This document shows, in pieces, positions 23,859-35,060 of a DNA stretch of 64,000 nucleotides. A program made the position numbers and the translations under genes. The DNA is taken from NCBI RefSeq assembly GCF_001680005.1, contig NC_033567.1, positions 3,472,001 through 3,536,000 of the forward strand, in the 5' to 3' direction. The notes under the pieces are model-generated. The model was not told the DNA's origin and searched no databases. It was given only the letters and a program-made list of their open reading frames with translations. The stretch's first letter is position 1; each line of letters starts with the position of its first letter. This DNA comes from Plasmodium coatneyi (lineage: Eukaryota > Apicomplexa > Aconoidasida > Haemosporida > Plasmodiidae).

Positions 23859-26638
23859 CTAGGGGGCTCCAAAGTTCAGTTCCCTCATCTTGGGTTGATT
23901 TCTTGGTGGTGTCGGGGGTCTCAGCTCGGTCATTTTGGTGTCCCTTCGAAAAGGAAAAAAGGGGGTAATGTAAATCAGCATGTACTACACTACGTACGTT
24001 GTCGCACGTGCTACTTACATGGGCACTTCGACGCAGAGGTGCATCTACACAGCGGAGTTACCTCCGCCCATTTGCCGCCGGTTTGCTGGACTTACCACGT
24101 GTTGAAGAAGCGAACTTCGTCCTTGGCCGGGTATATCAGTTTCGGAATGACGGTGAGGTCCCTCCGGATGAAGAGCAAAGCCCCAGCGTTTTTGTGCGAA
24201 TTACAATAATTGGTGGCCGAAAAAAGGGTTATCAATTTACCCCCCGCGAATCTCTCAAACCCATCCATGACGCATTCATGGGCACGTATAATTAACTGCA
24301 GATCGTTGTCCTCTAAAAATTTGTGAACCCGGTCAGGTCCATACTTAACAATATGACCAGTACCATCTGGGTCCCTTATATCATTCGGGATGGTTCCTAA
24401 AACGGAATCATTATCCGTAGGATCAGACCAAAGCAAATCTGTAACCTTCTGTTCATTCAGATTTTGTGGAACTTGAGAAACAACTAATGGTCTCCTTAAC
24501 TGAGATATGTCCGAAATGGTATGAATACTTTTTCCTATCCCCCCATGAACACATAATATTTTCTCCTCTACAATAGCACCTATAGGTAGCCATTCAAAAA
24601 CTTGATTTATCTGAACCCAACAGGAAGACTTATCATTTATGTCTTCCTTTAGTCTCCTTTTACATTCCTCCTGAAATCCATACAAACTGTTGATGGCCAT
24701 ATCTTCATGGTTCCCCCTTATTAAATGGATCTGCTTGGGATACTTACATTTTAACGCGAAAAGTAAGCAGATGACTTCTAAGCTGTTAGAACCTCTATCA
24801 ACATAATCACCCAAAAATAAATAATCATTCGAATCGATGTCCCCAATGGCATTTAATTTTTCTCCTAAGTCTTCTTCCACTGGACATTTATACAACTGGA
24901 ATAATCTCATGAGGTCATAATACTGCCCATGGATATCTCCGTATATTTTTAAAGGCGCCCTTAACTTTAGTACCATATCTTCTTGCTTGAAAATATCCAT
25001 TACAATGGAACATAGGATGGAAATATTTCCCCAGGGAATTGTAAAAATGGTATCTGCATTATGATGGTACTGAATTTCAAATTGGGTTATATTTGGATTA
25101 AGCAAAGTTGTAATGATCTTATCATATACTGTGTTTTTAAATTCACTAATGTAGTTTACTGGTGTGCATAACACGCCGTTATTTATTTTTCTTCCTTCTT
25201 CTTCTAACTTATCGATGGATATTTTTCTAACCAACAGGGCGAAGTCGCTCCCCGTTTCTTGCACTGCATGTGCATGTGCTGCTAGCCTTATTTTATTTGA
25301 CATGGGTCTACTGGACAGGCGGAACAGCGACGAGCTGGGCGAGTCGAACATGTTCCTCTGTTGTGCGTTTGGTGTGTTCTGCGCGTTCTGTACGTCCTGT
25401 GCATTTGCTACTGAATTCCCCGTGATGGCGCTATTCTTCATTTCGTAAATTTGCTTCGTCCCTCCATATTGACTGCTTGCGAGTGCGTTAGATTGATTCG
25501 GGTTGATAACGTCCTGACTGTTCAGGTTGAAGGAACTGCTGGCGCTTCGCACTTCGCTAGAGAGCTGCTTCTGCTTGAGGGAAGACTGCTTTAGGGTCTT
25601 CCTCTTATCGGAATCCAAACCGGTGGTTGCATTCACCAAGATGCAACAGTCTAGGCACTCCAACTCGTTTGTTGGGAACTGCTGCGTCTGGTGAGTGAAC
25701 CCGCCAAAGGTGTAAATGGTATGTTTGTGCATCCAGGAAGTGTGTCTAAATTTCGAAATGGCTGGCAAGGTTACCCACTCAATTGTCTCCGTATTGTACA
25801 ACGCTGTGCCCAAAGGGATGGCACACCCGTTATCATTTCGACCCCCTAAAATAAACATTTTGGAACCTATAAAAACGGCAGTATGTTGATAACGTGCTTC
25901 AGGAGGTACCCCCTTCTTTATAGGAGCTTCCACCCAATCCCACCTTCCATCTCTGTGTTGTCTCAACCCCCATGTATCATCTAAGGATTTATTTTCCGCA
26001 CTTCTTCCACCAAATATGACAATCATCCCTGTAGCAGGTCCTTCTTTGCACATATCAGCTGAGTGGTACACTCTTGGAGGGGGTGCCTTGCAATTATTTG
26101 AAATAATTACTTGAACCCATTCAAATGGAGGAAGTTCTACATGCATAAACCAAACGTCATTCAACGTATGCTGACCATTATTCCCACCAATTACAATTAA
26201 ATTGGGTTTATTAAATACCATTACATGTCCATATCTTCTTCCTGGGGTTACTCCTTTGGTAGGCACCGTCATCCAAGAATATCGTTGTTCCTTTCGTAAA
26301 TCCAGTATGTATAAATCGTCTAAGGAGAGAGATCCCCCTCCCGTTGCACCCCCATATATAACTAACTGCTGTTCATCGACACAAGCAGCTGCATGCGCCG
26401 CCCTCGCTGAAGGGGTATTTTCCGTTACTATTTTTTTCCATTTGTTTTGAGATAAATCATATATGTAAATATCATCTGTTATGTTATACTTCCCTGCGTC
26501 GCCTATCGCCCCACCGAATACTGCCACTTTATTGTTTCCTAGGTAGGTAGCCGTGTGTCCAAAACGAGGCGCTGGAATTTCTCCCTTTTGTTTTTCCTTT
26601 CTGCAAATGTTTGTTTCTTTAAACGATCCATTATTCAT
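23859..26638 (-). CDS. PPKL: Protein phosphatase with kelch-like repeats, PPKL
   Basis: Ser/Thr phosphatase of the BSU1/PPKL type, shared by plants and alveolates. Two exons on the minus strand: 26638-24096 and 23943-23859 (875 aa). Exon 1 ends in the frame of FFNTW at TG|GTAAGT. The small last exon completes the Trp codon and adds a basic, Pro-rich tail (TELRPPTPPRNQPKMREL). I prefer the ATG at 26638 (MNNGSFKETNICRKEK); the frame is open for 31 more codons upstream, to 26731, but that part looks like 5' UTR. The N-terminal half has five or six kelch motifs (RFGHTATYLG..VFGG, RYGHVMVF..VIGG, ARYQHTAVF..ILGG). The C-terminal half has every PP1-type metal and phosphate motif: GDIHGQ (about 566), GDYVDRG, RGNHE, HGGIG, RAHE and SATNYC. 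In P. berghei PPKL is needed for ookinete polarity and motility. Confidence 0.93.
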
Positions 26639-28797
26639 TTGTCTTACAAGCGGGGAGTAGCTATGCTTGGAAGGGTAGGTAATAAAAAGGGGGGCCAAAC
26701 GGTCAGCGGAAAAGCGGTACCATGTGCACACCCCACAACTGCATGTGCTTGCATGTATGTGCTAGCAAAGTTGTTGTCAAGAGGGAGTGTGGTAGGAGGA
26801 AGACAAACGGAAAAAAGGTGTTGCCCTTTATATTTACCTGGACCGACGGGCGACAGTAAAAATTGAATATTTTAAAAATTACTTTCGTTTGGGTTGCCTC
26901 CGCCCTGCTGGCACTTGCAGCTGGTCTTTTTTTTCCCGTTACGGGGAGGTGAAAGAGCAGGGGGAGCAAACATGTACGCCCGATCGTCTGCTGGGGGAGA
27001 CCTACACGATGACGCATACATGTCGACACATGCGTGCGATTATCTCAACGCCCGCACAGGTGACGACAAGCGTAGGATTGTTCGGCGTGGAACTCCCCCT
27101 CCCCTGTTACACTTGCACATGCAAATGAGAATCTTCGGCGGTCCTCAAAAGGGACGAGCGGGCAAAGAGGATGAGGCATATGTGACGCACAAATTTGTGT
27201 GTAGGCGAGGATGCGAGAAAAGATCAAAACAGAATGGTTAACAAAAAAAAAAAAAAAAAAAAAGCGGCAAATGTGAGTAGCACTAGGAACAACATATATG
27301 TACGTGTGAGCGAAACGATATTTGCGATTAGCTACATTGTCGCAATGAATTTCAAATATTTACTCATACAAATGAATAGACATTTAACACATAAAAATAT
27401 GCTCTGCGAAAAGGTTAAATCCGTGAAAAAGCGCAGTGTGTTTGAATAGCTGTTTTTTTGTTCATTCGTTTGTTCATTCGATCGTTTGTTCATTCGATCG
27501 TTTGTTCATTCGATCGTTTGTTCATTCGATCGTTTGTTCATCCGTTTTGTTTATTTTTTTTTTTTTTTTTTTTTCATTTTTTTTGACTATTTTTACTGCA
27601 TCCACCACTTAAAAAAAAAAAAAAAAAAGATACACAAACCATTTTTTCATATTTTTTATTCATTAAAAATGAAATATGCATAATTTACGAAGGAAGAAAA
27701 AATCAACACATGAGAATCCTTCTTTTGTTTTATTTTCCCCCCAAAAATTATCGTAAAATTAAATCCACTTAAAGGAAAAAATGAGGAAAAAATAATGCAC
27801 ACTCGGAAAAGTGTGCCAAGACTGAGGCATATAATAAATGGTAAATGGTTTAACCGATATAAAATTGATACCAGGAATTTTCAACTTAGTGGATGCATAT
27901 TTGGACCATCCTTCAACCTTTCCTCTTTTCGTTCATTTTTCCAAATTGTTACATGATTGAACCATTTCTATGTGTACGTATTGACGCCGCGAGGTGGTTA
28001 TTACACATATGTGTGGTGACCCGGAGGTTGCGATTTTACTCTGTTCGGTTTCTTACCGATGGTTTTCATTTTCGTTGCTTTGTTGTTGCTCCTCATGTTT
28101 GACCCCTGCGTCCATTTGAAAACGAAGTTGCTTATAAGGAAAAAAATGGACTGGTTTTAAAGCTTATATAAGTGTGGTCCTTGTCATTTGGAACCGTTCC
28201 TATTTCACGCTTTCATCGCCCTTAGGGGATTAACCGGGGGAAAGAAGATCCACCACAAATTGGGTGAGCACATACATATGCATAAAGGTACAAAAGCATA
28301 GTAACACGTACAAACAGTAATACATAGCAACGAAAAAAAAAAAAAAAAATGTCACGCAACCACATTGCTCACATGTTGTTCTTTTTCCCACCGCGTCGTA
28401 TAACCATTTGTTCACGCAAAAATTGCAAGTCAATTTTTAGAAAAAGATTTTCTCTCGAGAGTGTGCCATATTGGACTTTGGCGCATATTACGCTTTGGTG
28501 GAAGTGTCGTATTGTTTTTTTTTTTTCTCTCACGACGTGGGAAAGACACTTCCGTGCGTGCCATGTATGTACACTAAATTATCGCTCTATAGCACATGCG
28601 GGGAAAGAAGCTAAATGGTAGGCATAAATCTAAAGCCAAAGGAATGCAAAAATAAGGTAATCTCTATCCTTACGATTTGGTTCTGTTCCCGTTTTTGTTG
28701 TCTTTTTTGTTTTCCTTTGTTGTTCTCCTTTTACTTCTCCTTTTTTGTCCTTCTCAATTTATTTTTTTTTTTTTTCCCTTTGCCTCTGTCCGACAAA
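26639..28797. promoter_or_regulatory. Divergent spacer between PPKL and the secreted Cys-rich gene
   Basis: Both neighbours start away from this spacer, so it should carry both promoters. It has two TGCATG cores close to the PPKL start (near 26742 and 26752), a 16-bp tandem repeat (27460-27548), and A and T runs (27242-27262, 27556-27575, 27610-27628). No coding exon or RNA gene was recognised. Confidence 0.55.
27460..27548. repeat. 16-bp tandem repeat TTGTTCATTCGATCGT
   Basis: About five copies of a 16-bp unit (TTGTTCATTCGATCGT) lie head to tail, the inner ones identical and the edges decayed. Each unit contains the CGATCG palindrome. It sits in the divergent PPKL/secreted-gene spacer, next to long T and A tracts. 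Confidence 0.9.
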
Positions 28798-31205
28798 ATG
28801 TCGCACCTTTCCCGCGTTCTCGCCTCATTGCTGGTCCTGCTTAATTTTGCCACTCCAGAGGAAATTTTACCAACAAAGGAGACAGACAGCCCTATTTTTT
28901 ACTATGGGTTTAAATACATTCGTGCATAGGCACTATGAGAGTGTGGCCTAATTATGATCCCTGACGCGTTAAGCATTTCATGTCCGGTTTTATCGACCCG
29001 CGTTTCTTCCTTTTTTTTTTTTTTTTTTTGCAGATTCATAAATAATGAGGGGTATCAGCATTACCTGCCGTCAAGGTATTCCAACGTGTTGAGAGATGTA
29101 AGGATAGAGGAAATTAAAAAATGGTGGCCACTTTTAACGATGTCTAACTATTTATAACCGCCTCTGTTATTCCTTCTCATTTCTTGCACTCCGCGCTTCC
29201 CCTGTTCGAACAACTCATTATCCCCAAAACACCGTTCACCCTTAAAACCGCCCTTTTATAGAGAGACTCAATAAGGGTGTCCTGCAATAAAGGCTACACC
29301 GTAGCAGTCAGAAAGGCGTCCATAATAGACCTGAACGAGGAAGGTTAACTGGATGAATCTTTTCTCTCTTGAATGACCTCCCTCTTGTGGGTGCCATTAC
29401 ATCTACACAAGAGCAAATTTGGAAAAAAAACATCCATGTGCCAATCTTCCTTTTGCGTCTATGTTGTGCTTTGTATTTTTTGGACAGGGGTTCATAAAGC
29501 ACTTTAAAAATAGGAGGCTTACTTAACACGCACCGTTCAGCAACAACACATGCACTTGTCGTCTTCTAGGTGCTGCCCCTCCCTCACTGATTACGTGCCC
29601 CTCTTCCATTTCCCCGTTTCATCAGAAAATGACTACACAAATATGGCAAAGGAAATATGCTCCAAGAAGGAACAATGTCAGGTGTGAAGAGAGAACCAAA
29701 TGGACAAATAAAATCACTAGAGGAATAGCAAATGAGATAGAAAAAATGGGAGAATAATACTGAACCCCCCTCAGCTACACACCCCTTTTTGTAAGATTCA
29801 CAAAAGTAAACTTTTCTTCTCATTTTAAGATCGACGTGCGGAAATTTAAGAGGAACACTAAGAACCCCCACCTGGACTTTTCTTCAGAATTGACCATAGA
29901 ATACATCTGCATGAGGTCTGAGAATAATTTTTCGCTTTATCCTTTCTAGGAGAACTCACACGACAATGCGTGGAAAATATTCCTAGTTAATTTTTACCCA
30001 TACTAACTATCACGAAATAGTACTAATGATTTTCCCTCCTCATTTCAGTTCTTATAAAAACCTCTACGATGGAAACGCCTTCCACCAAGGAGTTACGCAC
30101 AAATACCTTGTGTAATACTTTTTCTTCTCACTGGCAAAAATGCGCCCCGATGAGGGTTGCCCCATACTATGCACACATACATACACATATACGTATTTGC
30201 TTATGCTCATTGCAGAGTGCGGGACCAGTCTCTGGGTAATGTGAATATATAAGGAAGCAAAACAGTCAGCCTGATCAGTGTGAAGAATACGAGTATATAC
30301 CACTGACACATCGGAATGGCCCACTTACCCCCTCAGCGTGCGCTCAGAACAGTTGTGAAGGGACAAAGTTTATGTCCATTTCGAAGGCCTTAGAGGCGTG
30401 CACCTTGAACAACTGTAAATACGTCATATGGAACGATGAGGATAAAAGGGCCGTTATCCACACTGGGGACAATTTGGACGTAATGATCACTGAGCGAAAT
30501 GACACAAAATGAGAACTCACTCGAGAGAGTATCAAAGTAGAGGAAATTTATCCAAAATTTTAATATGGCATGATAAACACAATGAATGCTTTACGGGGTA
30601 CACACAAATAAAACGTTCTTTCACTCTCACCAGCATTTCGTAGAAAAGATAAACAACATAACGTATATGAATCCCGCCAATTTTTACACCCCGGGATATG
30701 CAACCTTCTTAAATTATATGTCTATCTGCGACCATGTTTTGAAAAGCGCGCCCTACAATTTGAGCACCTCCAAATCTGTGGACGTTTGCTCCCACTTGGA
30801 TTGTGACTACTTCACAAGAAGTAACTCCCCAGAGGGTCGTCATTAATGCGACTTATAGTATCACCTTCTATGTTATTGCTATACAAACATTTGCAACAAA
30901 CGGAGGGGGGAACAATTTAACGCCATTTCTTTCTTAAAACTTCATCAGGCTTTGCTGGATCCATCAGATCCCTCAGCAATCACGGGAACGGCAAAACTTG
31001 GTAAGTCGCAAAGAAAAAAAAAAAAAAAAAAAAATATATCGTAAAGAAAGCAGGAATACACATTTATGCACCCTTCCCGAATATCCATTTTCATTTCCGC
31101 AGGTTCTGCCAGGGGTACATTTTGAAAAGAGAAAATGCAGACAGAACACTACACCTATGTGTGCATATTTACACGGGCAAGTTGTGCCGATGCTCCACTA
31201 CCTAA
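28798..31205 (+). CDS. Secreted cysteine-rich protein, unknown function (10 exons)
   Basis: I do not recognise this gene. Ten phase-consistent exons can be joined: 28798-28907, 29034-29097, 29262-29343, 29626-29681, 29830-29915, 30049-30109, 30348-30479, 30634-30835, 30949-31000 and 31103-31205, giving about 315 aa. The first donor (GG|GTTTAA) and the exon 6/7 junction are the least sure. A signal peptide (MSHLSRVLASLLVLLNFA) opens the protein and no later membrane segment is seen. There are about 14 cysteines. Exons 3-5 read RVSCNKGYTVAVRKAS, then EICSKKEQCQIDV, then SELTIEYICM, a cysteine and hydrophobic spacing like SUEL-type galactose-binding lectin domains. Exons 7-10 add further Cys modules (ALEACTLNNCKYVIWN; ICDHV; VCSHLDCDY; HLCVHIY; KLCRC). 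A secreted or vacuolar adhesion-type protein is inferred. By synteny it should correspond to PF3D7_1466000. Confidence 0.6.
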
Positions 31206-32307
31206 CGAACGAATGCCCCACGCAACACTCTTCTTCGCAGCTTCCCCACGATTATCCCAATGGACGGATTTGTCACAAGTGTTAAATTGAGCAAATTTAC
31301 TTAAAAGGAATATTCTCATGTTCGCACTTATTTTACCGGTATAAAGTGTATACCACATTCTACATTTATTAGTGCATGCGTTTCGTATGTTTATACCTAC
31401 GCGGAGGATGCCTCCGAGCGGATCGCTTTTCTTTTCTCTTCCACTTTTTGGCAATTTGTGTCAACGGGCGCATACATGTGACGCCATTCCACTATGGTCT
31501 TTTTAAATAAAACGCAAAAGTGTTTAACTGTAACACGTGATGCAACATTTGGAACGCGCAAGGGGTGTCTTAAAGAAACCAGAAAAACTACAGACAAAAT
31601 TATCTCCCCTGTGTTTGTTTCATGTGCACAGACAGACTGAGCGTGTTTCCCTCAACACATAACACATTTCAACATTGGCTTTGCGGGTAGCATATTACTT
31701 CCTCCCAAACAGTTTGGCACCATTTTCGGCGTGTTATTTTTTATCGCCCAAATGTATACCTTCAAGTGGAGTACCCATCTGGGGAATTGCATAAATTGAA
31801 AATTCAATTCGCGAGGATAAAAATTTTTCTACATTTTTAAAGAGTCAACGAGAGCCTTTCCGCATGCTCCGCTGTGAGCATTGGTACGTGAGGCGTAAAT
31901 TATTTGTGAATCCTTTTCCACTAGTTCACGTTCCATTTGTTCCCTCTACTATGGAAGTACTGATTTTTTTTTTTTTTTCCCCACGTTATGGCACCTTCCC
32001 AGAAAAATAAAACTATACAGTGTAGGTACACCACGGATGCGGAATTTTAACAACTCACCATGTGCGAGTACCATTAAAAATAATAATATTTAACCGTTTC
32101 CTGATATTTATTTATTCATTTTTTTTTAAGTTTAAAAAAAAAAATATATTGCACGTACGCATTATATATCTATATGCTTCCTCATTCCTACGTAGCCATT
32201 TTGCCCATGCAATTACGCACACAAGTATGTACATATATATAATACATGTAACTGTACGCACGCGCGATGTGTACGTACAGGTGGATCCCACTTTACAAAT
32301 GACCCGT
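31206..32307. other. Convergent spacer between the secreted gene and RPS3
   Basis: This should contain two 3' UTRs. It is AT-rich with A and T runs (31963-31978, 32119-32150) and shows no credible gene. Confidence 0.6.
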
Positions 32308-33736
32308 TCACAATGCTTCTATGGTTTCCGTTTTGGGCTCCAGAACAGAAATGTTGTCGGGCAAAATGGATGGCAATCCGGTCTTCGAGTCAACAGCAGT
32401 GGGTAACATAATCTTAACCTTAATACCTAGGACTCCTTGTTTTAGTTGTGCTGATCTAGTAGCCGTGTTAACAAATCTTTTGGATGGCTCTCCAGTGGAT
32501 ATTAAGTAACCATCACGGAATTTCATACTCTTAGCTCTCTGGGCTCTTAATTTACCAGACACAATGACTTCACATCCCTTGGCGCCTGACTCCATAATGT
32601 GTCTGAGGACACCATAACATGCACGTCTGACTGCCAATCCTTTTAGTAACTTATACCTGAGTGACTCTGCTTGTGCCATTGCACACAGTCCTCTGTGCTC
32701 TACTCTCTCGGCAAACAATTCAACACTGTTTGTCGACTTGTTGAAGAATCTTTTCTGGACCAGGGATGTGAGTTCTCTGATTCGCCTTCCCTTATCACCT
32801 AGCACTTCCCTCGTGCGTGTGGCCCTAATGATAACTTCCGTCCTGTGGTGAGAAAAAAAAAAAAAAAAAGGACATAAAATACGGCAACTTCTCAAGGGCA
32901 CACTAATATCTATCGATGTGTACAAACGGTTAACGCAGTTTGTTATGAAACATCTGTTTGGTGCACTTCCAATTTGGTAAATTCGATAGTGGAAATGTGG
33001 GAAAATACACATATGCTCATATGGGACCGCACATAGGGCTTCTAGATGACGCTCCGCTCTCCATACCTTATCGGGGTGACCCTGACTTCTACGCCTGAGT
33101 ACCCATCCTCGGCTAAAATTCTGGCCAAAAATTCATTCAACTCAGCTTGGAAAACACCATCGTTGATAAATTTTCTCTTTTTCGATATCTGTGGAAAGGG
33201 GGAGGGAATTAAAAATGGAGATAATTTAGCAGCCCATCAAACGCTAGCGGAATTGCAACTCTGCGAGGTGCACCCTAAAAGGTACATTTCAACATATACG
33301 TGTCTGTGCATATATGCACCTCTCCCCTTTTTATCACTCATATAAGGGGAAAATTTTAGTTCTTCGCCTCCAGCATGCTTTGGCATTATGGCAGGCACAC
33401 CTAAGGCTGCCTATGCGCATTGCATCTATGGCTCTCAAATGCTTATTCTTTTTCAGAATGGAGAATATGCATGTAGGTGTGGATGTACGCCCCCGTGACA
33501 GGGATAAAAAGGGAGAAACAACTCATACAACGGGGTTTGTATTTCCCCCAATTTTTTACGTAATCCATCTCGCCGTACAAATTGCTGCGTATCAATATGC
33601 ATAAAATGCAGCGAACTCACAAAACTCTCATTTTTATCCTATGTAGGGTAAAAATACGACTATTCTGTTCACTCATCACATGAGCATTTCATGTATGTAC
33701 GTATTTTTTTTATTTAAAACTTACAGGAGCTGACAT
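32308..33736 (-). CDS. RPS3: 40S ribosomal protein S3
   Basis: Small-subunit protein at the mRNA entry channel. Three exons on the minus strand: 33736-33725 (MSAP only), 33188-33067 and 32842-32308, total 222 aa, the usual eukaryotic length. Splice sites are CCT|GTAAGT, CCACAG|ATATCG, AAG|GTATGG and CCACAG|GACGG. The sequence is immediately recognisable: ISKKRKFINDGVFQAELN at the N-terminus, the type-II KH motif LGDKGRRIRELTSLVQKRFF, then the S3 C-terminal domain (GLCAMAQAESLRYKLLKGLA, KSMKFRDGYLISTG, VKIMLP). The long 5' intron (534 nt) after a four-codon first exon is typical of ribosomal protein genes. It is transcribed in the same direction as the dynein gene. Confidence 0.97.
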
Positions 33737-35060
33737 CTTGTATGCTGATTTTGTATTTGTTCAAATTGGTTTGTTCAGTTAAAATGGGATTCTGTCGCAA
33801 ATGCCACTTTGGAAAACGCTCTTTTAGTTTTCTCAACTTTCGGGAAGTTTGAATCTTTTCAGCAAGGAAGATCTTGTTAAATGGAAATTTTTTTCAATTT
33901 TTTTGACGTTTTAAATTTCCTAAATTTTGTTGCGAATAATGCATACCTCATCACATGGCTATCCTATGGATTTTATATTTTCGTGTCATTGTTCGTTGGC
34001 GTGTTTTTCTTGCCTTTTAAAAGGAACGTTTTTTAAAAAGAAAAATTAATTTTTTTTTTTTTGCGCGAAAGTTTGGAAAAGTATGCCGCGAAAACGTGTA
34101 CATAAGAATATATCCAAATAATAATTTTTTGAAGTGAGTATAATGCAATGCTCGAATGGGATTATTATGCATCCCTCAATATACATGTAGCCCTGCACCT
34201 CTTGCGGCAGCAGGCTCATGTAACATATGTATTATATACGTAGTAGCCTGGTCGACAGGTATCACCCTTAGCGCAATTCCTATAGGGAGCTCTCTACATA
34301 TTTATGCACGTTACAAAAAAGATACACAGAAATGCGATGAATTAAATGTAGATAAAGAAAAAATTTATATGAAAGTTCCATTCCTCTGTTGCTTATTTTA
34401 CCTTTTTTTAAATAAAGGGCAAATAAAATTTTTTTAAATTTATCAGCCTTTTCACATTTTTAATGTACGTTAGTGAAGCCAAAGAATTAGCCTGCGAGTG
34501 GGATCCCCTTAGTCACTCCAAGGGAACAGTGCCAAGAACGTAAAGCAAAGGGACCGCGCCGTAACGTCATACGAATACATATTGCAACAATATCTCCATG
34601 TATTAAGATATAGGAACAAAATTGCAAAAAATAAAATGCGCAAAACGGGATTCGCCTCAATGTAATGCAGGAAAAAATTCATTAAAGTTTTTTTATGATC
34701 AAAACGGAAAGCAATTTTTTCCAGGTTCATAAGAAAGAACATGGGTTTGGAATAAATTTTTTTTTTTTTCTACAGTTGGAAATACAACTCTAAAATGCAG
34801 AAAAAAATGTTATTTCTACATTTTGTTGAAAAAATCCACGTGCTATCATATTAGATGTGCACGCCAACTTGTTCTCGCAAGCGCACAACCTGTTGTTACT
34901 GCATCGGGATCCAGACGAATGTAAGGGGGTCGCTAAACTGCTGAGCGGCCAATCTGCAAGGCGGCCAAGTGGGGTATCTCCGAATTGCAACTGGCAATGC
35001 TGCACGGGCACATCTTTGTTCAAGCAAAAATCTTCTCATATGGTCTTCTTAACCGGTAGC
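33737..35060. other. Spacer between RPS3 start and dynein stop
   Basis: This holds the RPS3 promoter and the dynein 3' UTR. The RPS3-proximal part is AT-rich with T and A runs. The last 200 bases (34855-35060), just after the dynein stop, are clearly richer in G+C but show no convincing ORF or recognised RNA. Confidence 0.55.

Noticed and set aside
26639..26731. 31-residue N-terminal extension of PPKL
   Set aside because: The frame is open, but the composition is unlike the kelch region and the start MNNGSF sits right before the conserved kelch sequence. It could still be translated, but I found no support.
33189..33722. Box C/D snoRNA in the long RPS3 intron
   Set aside because: A C-box-like GTGATGA exists on the RPS3 strand (33673-33679), but no CTGA D box lies within a usable distance.
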